From NCBI GenBank assembly GCA_003133485.1, contig PKXR01000223.1, forward strand, positions 3,070 through 8,873: a DNA stretch of 5,804 nt, written 5' to 3'. The notes below the pieces were generated by a model, which did no database searches, was not told the DNA's origin, and saw only the letters and a program-made list of their open reading frames with translations. Positions 1 to 5,804 of the stretch are shown here, one piece after another (the first letter of the stretch is position 1; every line of letters starts with the position of its first letter). Position numbers and translations under genes: made by a program. This DNA is from Candidatus Dormiibacterota bacterium. GTDB taxonomy: Bacteria > Chloroflexota > Dormibacteria > UBA8260 > Bog-877.

Positions 1-41
1 CCCGCCGCGAGGCCTGAGGCAGGTCCTTCTTTGGCCCCGTT

Positions 42-914
42 TCAGCCGGTCCAGATCCCCACGGCGAGGAGCGCTGAGCCTGTCAAGAGGAGCAATGCGG
101 CCTGATGAACTGCTCGCTCGCGGAGGGCCATATCAGCTGACCTGGAATTTCGGAGCGGCCCCTCGGCGAGGGGCGCGAGCAGCCAAGGCAGGAAGCACTC
201 CGCCCCGTCAAGTCCGGGCACTGTGATCAGGAGCGGAACCGCCAGCGCCAGCACGAGAAGCCCCTGAAACAGAGTTCGAGACCGGATCTCGCTGAGACCG
301 GCCACCGGATCGGCCGCCCCTTCCGCTGAGTCGGTCGACCTGTCGCGCATCTGGGCCAGCAGCAGCAGGGCGGTCGCCAGGCTGGCGGGAAAGGCAGCGG
401 CCACCACTCCCAGCCAGGGCAGGCGATCCAGCTCGACCCAGACCGTCCCCCAGGTCGCGAGGAGTTCGGCGGCCGCGAGCAAGCCGACCTGGGCCCAGCC
501 GATTGCGCGGTTCTGGGCGAGAGAGCGGCCCAAGACCGCAACGGCCGCCACGCTCACGGCTCCCAGCGCCAGCAGCCACCAGGAACTCGTCGCCGCCAGC
601 CAGATGCTGAGCCCTAAGGCGACGGCGAGCCAGGCGACTGTCGATCGCGGCAACTCCCTGTCGGCCCAGAGGACGGACACCCGGAACCCGGGAGGTCCCG
701 CCGGGCTGGAGGTGCGAATGAGTCCTCGCAGACCGAACCCCAGACAAACGGCGACTCCCAGAGCCGCCAGACTCTTACCCGCCGGGACGAGTCCATAGTG
801 GGCGACGACCCCGGTTCCCACCATGACCGGGGCGAGGGAGCTCACTACGAGAGCGGTCTGCGGTGGCCATGGCGGCAGATCCCACCACGAGCTCCGCCCG
901 CGCCCTACCCTCAT
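42..914 (-). CDS. MenA-like UbiA-family membrane protein, catalytic motif degenerate
   Basis: A 290-residue, very hydrophobic protein with about eight or nine predicted membrane segments (roughly residues 20-38, 48-66, 91-108, 110-127, 142-160, 167-187, 215-232, 236-250 and 271-288). By eye it follows the layout of MenA, the 1,4-dihydroxy-2-naphthoate prenyltransferase of menaquinone synthesis: a PxT-like turn and APVMVGTG near the N-terminus, TSSWWLLALGA at 109-119, and AQMRDRSTDSAEG at 187-199, which resembles the second MenA aspartate motif (NNLRDxxTDxxxG). The first motif (NDxxD type), expected around residues 62-80, is replaced by a Gly/Pro/Ser-rich stretch with no Asp. The NN before RD in motif 2 is AQ, and the usual KRTLAVRLG after it is absent. 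Ordinary prenyl transfer is therefore doubtful. It is the last gene of a likely operon, 49 nt after the lipoprotein gene. The ATG at 914 has no clear Shine-Dalgarno and lies in an inverted repeat. The family call is by pattern memory, not a search; a generic polytopic protein is the alternative. Confidence 0.72.
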   Translation of the reverse strand: MRVGRGRSSWWDLPPWPPQTALVVSSLAPVMVGTGVVAHYGLVPAGKSLAALGVAVCLGFGLRGLIRTSSPAGPPGFRVSVLWADRELPRSTVAWLAVALGLSIWLAATSSWWLLALGAVSVAAVAVLGRSLAQNRAIGWAQVGLLAAAELLATWGTVWVELDRLPWLGVVAAAFPASLATALLLLAQMRDRSTDSAEGAADPVAGLSEIRSRTLFQGLLVLALAVPLLITVPGLDGAECFLPWLLAPLAEGPLRNSRSADMALRERAVHQAALLLLTGSALLAVGIWTG

Positions 915-931
915 TCAGGGAGAGAGGGTAG
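905..931 (-). promoter_or_regulatory. Inverted repeat over the start codon of the UbiA-like gene
   Basis: Perfect 8-bp inverted repeat: CTACCCTC at 905-912 and GAGGGTAG at 924-931, with an 11-nt loop. In the minus-strand transcript the start codon (914-912) straddles the loop/stem junction, so a hairpin would partly bury the initiation site. No U-tract follows, so it does not look like an intrinsic terminator. A role in restraining translation of the third operon gene is inference; an 8-bp repeat can arise by chance in GC-rich DNA. Confidence 0.35.
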
Positions 932-963
932 CGGGATGGGGCCAGCCGAGTCGGCCGCTTGGC

Positions 964-2685
964 TCACCCGCCGACGAAGCTGGGCGGCCCGGCGTCAAGC
1001 AGGAGCTTGCCGGAAAAGCTCGTCAGGGGCTCCACTCCGGTGCCGTCGTCGTTGGCGAGGTAGACTTGCACCTCCCCGTCGACGCTGACGGTGAAGGCGA
1101 CCTGGCGTCCGGTCGCAGTCGCGGCGGCCGCCAGGGGGTAGTGGCCACCTCTGCTGCCTACGATCACGGTCGAGGTCCCGGTCGTAGTCGAGACGCCCGC
1201 AAGGGCTCCGGTCGGTTCTTGGACCAGGATCGTGTCCGAGTCGAGGTAGGTTAGGGGCTGGCCCGCAGCCGCTGTCAGCCGGCTGAGCGGAGAGCTGGTA
1301 TTCAGCGGTTGATAGATCCACAGGGCGGGGTCGCTGCCGTCTCCCACAGCGAAGGCCAAGCTGCTGCCGCTCGGACTCCAGACCGGGTCACCCTCGTCAG
1401 CGACGGCGGCAGCGGAGGTGGGCAAGAAGGTGATCGCCTTGAGTCCTGGACTGAGAAGGGCCACCCGGGTGGGATCGCCGGTCGGGGCCGCCACCGCGGC
1501 CACCACCAAGCCGTCCACCCGCCAGGCGAGCGGTCCGTGCATGCTGGGCGAGGTGGCGAGGGTCAGCGAGGTGGCGTTGGCGACCGTGTAGACCCGGAGG
1601 GCCCCATCCACCACGAATGCCAGTTGCTGCCCGTTGGGGCTCCAAGCCGCCCCGTCACTTCCGGTGCTGCCGAGCACGGAGATGCTCTTGCCGGAAGTGA
1701 GATCGATCACCTGGATCGGCTGACTGCCTGTCAACTCGACAGCCAGGTGTGCCCCATCGGGAGACGGCCAGGTGTACAGGTAGTGCTGCCCGGCTGGCGC
1801 GGTGGCGAGCACGCGGAGTGCCGGCGGGTCGCCCGGCAGCTGGCCGGGGGATGCGGCCAGCACCTCGGTGTAGTCCGTGGGGGACGGACCGGCCGGAAAG
1901 ACCACCGTCGTGGTGCTGCCCAGACGGCCCACGGTGAGGTGGAGATGGACGGCCCGTTGCAGGCGGTCGCCATCCATGTCCAACGCTGACCTGGCGATCG
2001 CCAGGGTGTAGGTCGTACCGGGGACAAGGGGCAGGTTCGGCTCCACTAGGAAGCGCCCCGGAACGGTCGAGCTCTGGGCGAGAAGGTAACCGCCGCTCGG
2101 GGCTGGAGACAGCGTTACCGCCTTCATGACCGCCGCCGGGATCATGTCCCGGCTGAAGTTGATGGAGATGGCCTGATCCGGCCCCAAGGTCCCCCCGCTA
2201 GAGGGCGACGTGGACGAGACCTGCGGTCCGCCCTCGGTGGAGAACTCCCAGGAGTGGGAGAGAGGGTTGACGGCACCGTTGGCCGCCTCAATCCCTCCCA
2301 CCAGGGTCGCCCGATAGGTGGTGATGACCGCCCAGGGGTGACGCGGGTGAATCAGGGTCATCACCCGCGGGCTCCGCCAGACGAAGTGACAACCGGTCTT
2401 GCGTCCGTCTACGGCGCTGGCGATCGAGCAGTCCGGGGGGAAATGGTCCTTACGGGTCCGCATGTACAGCCGACGCTCGACCGACAGCTTGTTCATCGCG
2501 GTGTTGAAGGTGATCACCAGGGGGTCGACGGTATGAACCGCCCCCTGACTGGGCGCCGGAGACACGTCGGTGATCTGGGGCGGGGAGAGCGGCCCACAAC
2601 CAGCTACGAACGAGGCAGCTAGAAGGGCGAGGACTGGGCCGGCGAAAAGGAGGAGCCGCCTGCGACCGCTCGCTCCGGGCACCAT
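964..2685 (-). CDS. Lipoprotein with two Ig-like (Big_5) domains and a WD40/TolB-like propeller
   Basis: A 573-residue exported protein. The N-terminus has RRR at residues 8-10, a hydrophobic core and a lipobox V-A-G-C with the lipidated Cys at residue 30, followed by a Pro/Ser-rich mature start. Two Ig-like units follow, about residues 36-151 and 154-252. Each opens with a Pro-rich strand of the form PxVxxxSP and has an FxxxM signature (TFNTAM, NFSRDM), as in Big_5 domains. The rest (about 305-568) is a beta-propeller with repeated blade turns: WPSPDG at 306, WSPNG at 348, AWRVDG at 387 and WSPSGS at 436, plus a TolB-like ANDDGTG near 544. Apart from Cys30 the only cysteines are C86 and C99, in an insertion of the first Ig-like unit, and could form a disulfide. 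The ATG at 2685 was chosen because it gives a proper signal peptide. It begins 11 nt after the upstream stop; GGAG lies only 1 nt before it, and GTG at 2682 is an alternative. Likely a surface binding or scaffolding protein; the ligand is unknown. Confidence 0.87.
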   Translation of the reverse strand: MVPGASGRRRLLLFAGPVLALLAASFVAGCGPLSPPQITDVSPAPSQGAVHTVDPLVITFNTAMNKLSVERRLYMRTRKDHFPPDCSIASAVDGRKTGCHFVWRSPRVMTLIHPRHPWAVITTYRATLVGGIEAANGAVNPLSHSWEFSTEGGPQVSSTSPSSGGTLGPDQAISINFSRDMIPAAVMKAVTLSPAPSGGYLLAQSSTVPGRFLVEPNLPLVPGTTYTLAIARSALDMDGDRLQRAVHLHLTVGRLGSTTTVVFPAGPSPTDYTEVLAASPGQLPGDPPALRVLATAPAGQHYLYTWPSPDGAHLAVELTGSQPIQVIDLTSGKSISVLGSTGSDGAAWSPNGQQLAFVVDGALRVYTVANATSLTLATSPSMHGPLAWRVDGLVVAAVAAPTGDPTRVALLSPGLKAITFLPTSAAAVADEGDPVWSPSGSSLAFAVGDGSDPALWIYQPLNTSSPLSRLTAAAGQPLTYLDSDTILVQEPTGALAGVSTTTGTSTVIVGSRGGHYPLAAAATATGRQVAFTVSVDGEVQVYLANDDGTGVEPLTSFSGKLLLDAGPPSFVGG

Positions 2686-2696
2686 GCTCCGAAGGG

Positions 2697-4064
2697 TCAG
2701 GCGATCTCCGCGAGCTCGATCACCGGGAGTGGACCCGGAGGAGCGACGATGACGTCGATCTTCGCCTCCCGGTCCCCACAAGCGGCCGCAGCCACGCTCG
2801 GACCCTCGGTCAGATCCGGGTCGGTGGCGCTGTAGCTGCCCTTGGCCCGGCCTTCGCTCAAGAGTACGACCGACACCTGATCCTGACCGGAGGTGACCAG
2901 GATGCCTCCTGTGAGAGGTTGCTCCTCGACGAACTCGACGAGGGCGTCGAAATCGACAATCCGCGAAGGGAGTTGGACCAACAACGAGTTGGCGACCACC
3001 AAGCCGCCAACCGACTCGACCAGGGCGGGAGGCACCTCGATGGCATCGATCAGTCCCTCTCCGGCACCGACGCCTCGAACCACCTCTTGGAGGGCTGCCT
3101 TGTGGCGGCGGTAGGAACCGGCCGATCGCTGCTGAGCCTGGATGATCGCCCCTTCCCGGAACAGGATGTGCCCAACGTTCCGGGAGTCCTTCTCCCCGGT
3201 GACGCTGACGTAGCCAGAGAAGCCGTCCTCGTTCAGCGTCCTGAGCAACATCGGAAAGTTCAAAAAGCTGGCCTTGAGGCCGCTATGCAGGGAAGTCCCC
3301 GACGGCATTGGGATCACCAGCGAAAGCTGGGTCCTTGCCGCTCCCGCGAGCGGCCGGTCGCTCGCGCTCCCCACCCCACCAGTGGTCGGCGGAGGTGACG
3401 CCGGACTGGCGGTGGCGGCCGGGCGGACCCGCTCGGTTGCCGCCGGGGCCACGGCCGGGGCTGGCCGGCTGGCCGGCCAGCCCTCTGGCTCCGGTGTCGG
3501 ACGGAGTTTCGGGACTGGGGCCGAAGCCGCGACCGAGGGACGAGGTGCGGCGACCGACCGCTCGAGGGCGGGAGCGGGAGGTGCGGGGGTCTGGAAGGTC
3601 GGGATGTCGGCCGGCTCGGCCGCCGGATCGCCGGACGCTACCGTGTCGAGCCAGTCTTGGTCCTCGGCTTCGAGATCCTCGCCCGCCTCACCGTTGGACG
3701 CTGGGGTAGCCGCCGCGGCCACTTTGACCGGCACCGAACCATTGGAGACCGTCAGGCGGCTCTCCCTCCCATTCCGCCAGAGGGCAAGCAGGTCCTCGGT
3801 GGAGCTGTTGATGGTCTCCTCCGGAGGCAGCTTGGCCCTCGGATTGAAGTTGTACTCGCCGTCCCCCCAGCTGAGGGCGACGATCACCGCAGGTTCGCCG
3901 TCCCCCTCGCCACTCACGGCGTGGAAGAGGTGTCCGAAGAGGAAGTGGAGTGAGCACTGGCTGCCGCTGCTGGCGAGCGAGAGCGTGCCGGTCGCCCGTT
4001 CTTGCTGCATGGTCTGGAGCAATTCGGCGACGGTGGTCGGCCCGAGGCTTCCCTGGTTTTGCAT
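2697..4064 (-). CDS. DUF4388/PATAN-type protein with a three-fold recurring motif
   Basis: A predicted cytoplasmic protein of 455 residues from the ATG at 4064. Residues 1-72 look like a DUF4388 (PATAN) domain: an LLQTM helix, then TGTLSL, HFLFGHLFHAVSGEGDGEPA and a WGDGEYNF end, the usual 'G.L.l...f..G.ivhA...G..A' pattern. An acidic stretch (125-149) and a long Pro/Ala-rich linker (about 153-243) follow. The C-terminal half contains two further segments with the same shape, about 274-311 and 377-412. PATAN domains occur in response-regulator-type and motility or polarity proteins, usually as protein-interaction modules; no receiver, kinase or DNA-binding domain is visible here. An in-frame ATG at 4145 would add 27 residues, but 4064 matches where the domain normally begins and has GGAG about 12 nt upstream. 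It is the first gene of the likely operon and is divergent from the FemAB gene. The role is not known. Confidence 0.83.
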   Translation of the reverse strand: MQNQGSLGPTTVAELLQTMQQERATGTLSLASSGSQCSLHFLFGHLFHAVSGEGDGEPAVIVALSWGDGEYNFNPRAKLPPEETINSSTEDLLALWRNGRESRLTVSNGSVPVKVAAAATPASNGEAGEDLEAEDQDWLDTVASGDPAAEPADIPTFQTPAPPAPALERSVAAPRPSVAASAPVPKLRPTPEPEGWPASRPAPAVAPAATERVRPAATASPASPPPTTGGVGSASDRPLAGAARTQLSLVIPMPSGTSLHSGLKASFLNFPMLLRTLNEDGFSGYVSVTGEKDSRNVGHILFREGAIIQAQQRSAGSYRRHKAALQEVVRGVGAGEGLIDAIEVPPALVESVGGLVVANSLLVQLPSRIVDFDALVEFVEEQPLTGGILVTSGQDQVSVVLLSEGRAKGSYSATDPDLTEGPSVAAAACGDREAKIDVIVAPPGPLPVIELAEIA

Positions 4065-4209
4065 TCTGCCGAGTAGCTCCAATAGGGCAACCCGAAGTGA
4101 ATTCGGGTCCGCCCTCCCCACTAGCGGTCGGCGCGATACTAGCATAGGCCAGCTTCAGACTTTGGGGAAGGGCTCCGGTTCCAAATGGGCCGTCTGCCAG
4201 AATGCCCCG
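4065..4209. promoter_or_regulatory. Divergent intergenic region, likely carries promoters for both operons
   Basis: This 145-bp gap separates the minus-strand trio from the plus-strand pair, so it must hold both start regions unless one gene starts further upstream. Only weak promoter-like elements are visible. On the minus strand TATGCT (4146-4141) could be a -10, with TTCCCC 17 nt upstream as a poor -35. On the plus strand GATACT (around 4134-4139) is a similarly weak -10. The two candidates nearly overlap, which would couple the operons, but GC-rich genomes often have poorly conserved promoters. If the PATAN gene starts at 4145 instead, the gap shrinks to 67 bp. Confidence 0.35.
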
Positions 4210-4212
4210 GTG

Positions 4213-5220
4213 ATGGCGCCGGCTAGGTCGCAGGCGGCGGCGGAGTGGGATGCCCGCCTTAGGGAGTGGCCGGCGGCCAACCTGCTGCAGTCCTACGCTT
4301 GGGGAGAGGTTCAGGGCCGGGCTGGCTGGGTGACCCACCGCCTGGAAGTCGCGACCAGCGCCGGCCCCTTGCCGGTATCCGCCCAGGTGACCCGCAGCGG
4401 GGTGCCGGGATTCTCGAGGATATATGTGCCCAGAGGGCCGGTCTGTGCCGCCTCGGACGTGGCCAGTTTCGAGGCCGTTGTGCAGGCTCTGGTCGAGCTC
4501 GGGCGGCGGCGGCGTGCCCTGGCTCTGGAATTGGAGGTGCCCTGGGGGGCTGAAGCTCTTCCGGCCGACCACCCCTGGCTGGGCTGGGCGACTGGCCACG
4601 CGCACCAACCGCTCGCGACGGTCTCGGTGGACCTGAGGCCAGAGCCGGAAGCGATTCTTACCAGCTTCCATTCCAAGGCGCGATACAACGTGAGGCTGGC
4701 CGAACGGCGGGGGGTGATCATCCAGGAGGAGGCCACCTTGGATGATCTGGCCGCCTGCATCGAGGCTACGGAGGAGCGGCAACGAATTCATCTCCCCAGC
4801 CGCGAGCATCTGGCGGTGGTCACGGAGCAACTGGGAAGCAGCGCCCGCATTCTCGCCGCGCAGGTCGACGGAGAGGTGGTGGCGGCAATCCTCACCGCCT
4901 CATTTGCCGGGGAGGCGATCTACCTTTACGGAGGTGCCAGCGGGCGACATCGGGACCGGATGCCGAACCAACTCCTCCAGTGGCGGGCGATGCTGCGAGC
5001 CCGCGCCGAGGGATGTCACCACTACGATCTGTGGGGAATTCCTGAAAACGAGGACCCCGACCATCCCTGGCGAGGGCTGGCGCAGTTCAAGCTCGGCTTC
5101 GGTGGGGAAAAGATCCGCTACGCGGGTGCTAGATTCCTTCAGCTTCGCCCAGTCGGAGCCACCATCCTGGCGGTCGCGGACGCGGCCCGCCGAAAGGTGA
5201 GGACTCGAGGGAGGAGATGA
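4213..5220 (+). CDS. FemAB-family aminoacyltransferase (peptidoglycan interpeptide bridge type)
   Basis: A 335-residue soluble protein of the FemA/FemB/FemX type, which as a family transfers an amino acid from aminoacyl-tRNA onto the peptide stem of lipid II or nascent peptidoglycan at the inner face of the membrane. Family hallmarks run through the sequence: LLQSYAWGEVQGRAGW (24-39), a basic SKARYNVRLAERRGV (154-168), YLYGGAS (237-243), MPNQLLQWRAM (250-260), YDLWGIP (271-277) and GLAQFKLGFGG (288-298). This is the two-GNAT-fold layout at the usual length. I see no coiled-coil arm of the kind inserted in staphylococcal FemA, which fits the shorter FemX-like members. The added residue and the cross-link type cannot be read from sequence. 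ATG 4213 was chosen; GTG 4210 is directly adjacent. No good Shine-Dalgarno precedes either. The open frame continues far upstream, but that part is antisense to the PATAN gene and lacks family similarity. The stop overlaps the next start (ATGA). Confidence 0.93.
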   Translation: MAPARSQAAAEWDARLREWPAANLLQSYAWGEVQGRAGWVTHRLEVATSAGPLPVSAQVTRSGVPGFSRIYVPRGPVCAASDVASFEAVVQALVELGRRRRALALELEVPWGAEALPADHPWLGWATGHAHQPLATVSVDLRPEPEAILTSFHSKARYNVRLAERRGVIIQEEATLDDLAACIEATEERQRIHLPSREHLAVVTEQLGSSARILAAQVDGEVVAAILTASFAGEAIYLYGGASGRHRDRMPNQLLQWRAMLRARAEGCHHYDLWGIPENEDPDHPWRGLAQFKLGFGGEKIRYAGARFLQLRPVGATILAVADAARRKVRTRGRR

Positions 5221-5804
5221 AGAGAGACGGCGCTGGAGATACCGGCGAGATCAGCGAGACCTACTTCCCCACGTACGAGGAACTGGCCGCCGAGCTACTG
5301 GACGGGCTGGAGCGAGCCACCCTGGTGGTTCATGACGTTGGCCATGAGTTGGAGCCGAGCAGCGGCGAGCGCACCTTTCATGCTTCCGTCCGGCTCCCCG
5401 CGAGCGAGCCGCCGCACCGGTACGCCGCCACCTTGCACTTCCACTGGGACGCGCTGCTCACGTACGTCGGCACTTACGGGCCTGGCAGTGACTGCGAGCT
5501 CTACCACGACGATGAGGAGATCTGCACTCACCGCCACAACACGCCTCGTCCGTTCGTCGAGTTGGTGGTGGAGTTCGACCTCGGCGAGGGCGGCTACGAG
5601 CTTCGTGAGCTGAGCGAGGTCCACGGTTGGCTCGGGACCGTCGACGGACTGCTCTCCCGGGCGGTCCCGGACCAGGAGGGCCGGACGGTAAGGGTCGGGC
5701 TGGCCATCCGGGATGGAGGGATCTGGGTGGAGCGCTTCCACGTCGAGCAGGCCTGGTATCTGGACCTCAGCGAGCCCCCCGACCTCAACCCGGTCTGCAA
5801 GGTC
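5217..5804 (+). CDS. Hypothetical acidic protein, C-terminus outside window
   Basis: An open frame of 196 codons from ATG 5217 to the right edge with no stop, so the gene is partial at its 3' end. The start overlaps the FemAB stop as ATGA, a classic translational-coupling arrangement, and a purine-rich GAGGGAGGAG lies directly before it. I do not recognise the family. The protein is acidic and soluble, with no signal peptide or membrane segment: a short charged N-terminus, a predicted helix (YEELAAELLDGLERA, 20-34) and then alternating beta-like strands rich in aromatic and charged residues (about 35-180). A Cys/His cluster lies at 93-107 (C93, H97, C103, H105, H107), with a further C194 near the edge. 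The codons are strongly G/C at third positions, which supports this frame over the opposite-strand frame covering the same bases. Co-transcription with the aminoacyltransferase suggests a linked role, but none can be named. Confidence 0.78.
   Translation, partial: MKRDGAGDTGEISETYFPTYEELAAELLDGLERATLVVHDVGHELEPSSGERTFHASVRLPASEPPHRYAATLHFHWDALLTYVGTYGPGSDCELYHDDEEICTHRHNTPRPFVELVVEFDLGEGGYELRELSEVHGWLGTVDGLLSRAVPDQEGRTVRVGLAIRDGGIWVERFHVEQAWYLDLSEPPDLNPVCKV

Noticed and set aside
1..41. Possible terminator or gene end left of the UbiA-like gene
   Set aside because: Only an imperfect GGCCT/AGGTCC pairing with no U-tract, and too little sequence to support a gene or terminator call.
823..1254. 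143-codon plus-strand frame
   Set aside because: Antisense to the ends of the lipoprotein and UbiA-like genes, with Gly/Arg-rich shadow composition.
3459..3482. GGCTGGCC twice in tandem followed by GGCCAGCC, forming a 16-bp palindrome (3467-3482)
   Set aside because: It lies within the Pro/Ala-rich linker coding sequence, where low-complexity GC-rich codons readily create such patterns. There is no sign of a binding site or mobile-element end.
3274..4209. Long upstream extension of the FemAB reading frame
   Set aside because: The frame is open only because it is antisense to the GC-rich PATAN gene. It shows low-complexity Ser/Ala/Arg composition and no family similarity, and the FemAB domain begins just after 4213.
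3688..4830. 380-codon minus-strand frame crossing the divergent intergenic region
   Set aside because: It overlaps the PATAN gene in another frame and is antisense to FemAB. Its composition is Arg/Pro/Gly-rich with no domain signature, and both overlapped genes have clear family motifs.
5295..5741. 148-codon minus-strand frame opposite the last gene
   Set aside because: The plus-strand frame is continuous from a coupled ATG, has G/C-rich third positions and continues to the window edge. The minus frame mirrors the same codons and lacks a ribosome binding context.

Overview
This is a GC-rich window (roughly two-thirds G+C by eye) from a bacterial chromosome. It holds five protein genes around one divergent promoter region, and four of the five are complete. 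There are no RNA genes, insertion sequences, CRISPR arrays or phage genes. The gene families (a FemA/FemB-type aminoacyltransferase, a DUF4388/PATAN protein, a MenA-like UbiA protein) together with the base composition fit a high-GC soil-type lineage such as Actinobacteriota, Chloroflexota or Dormibacterota-like bacteria. That placement is inference; nothing here fixes the taxon.

Left half, minus strand, read from about 4064 down to 42: three genes in one direction with short gaps (11 and 49 nt), so probably one operon. The first encodes a cytoplasmic protein with an N-terminal DUF4388/PATAN-type module, an acidic then Pro/Ala-rich linker, and a C-terminal half in which the same short motif seems to recur twice. 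The second encodes a lipoprotein with two bacterial Ig-like (Big_5-type) domains and a WD40/TolB-like beta-propeller. The third encodes a polytopic membrane protein that looks like a diverged MenA/UbiA prenyltransferase lacking the first aspartate-rich catalytic motif. A short inverted repeat sits over its start codon.

Right half, plus strand, 4213 to the window end: a FemAB-family peptidoglycan-bridge type aminoacyltransferase is followed, with an ATGA stop/start overlap, by an acidic protein of unknown function that runs off the right edge. That last gene has no stop codon inside the window.

The plus-strand pair points to cell-wall peptide modification. The minus-strand trio combines a cytoplasmic PATAN-type adaptor, an exported Ig/propeller lipoprotein and a probably non-canonical UbiA-fold membrane protein. 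It could be an envelope-associated system, but no established pathway that I recognise unites these three, so its function is left open. The most interesting points are the UbiA-like protein without its catalytic motif and the three-fold motif in the PATAN protein.
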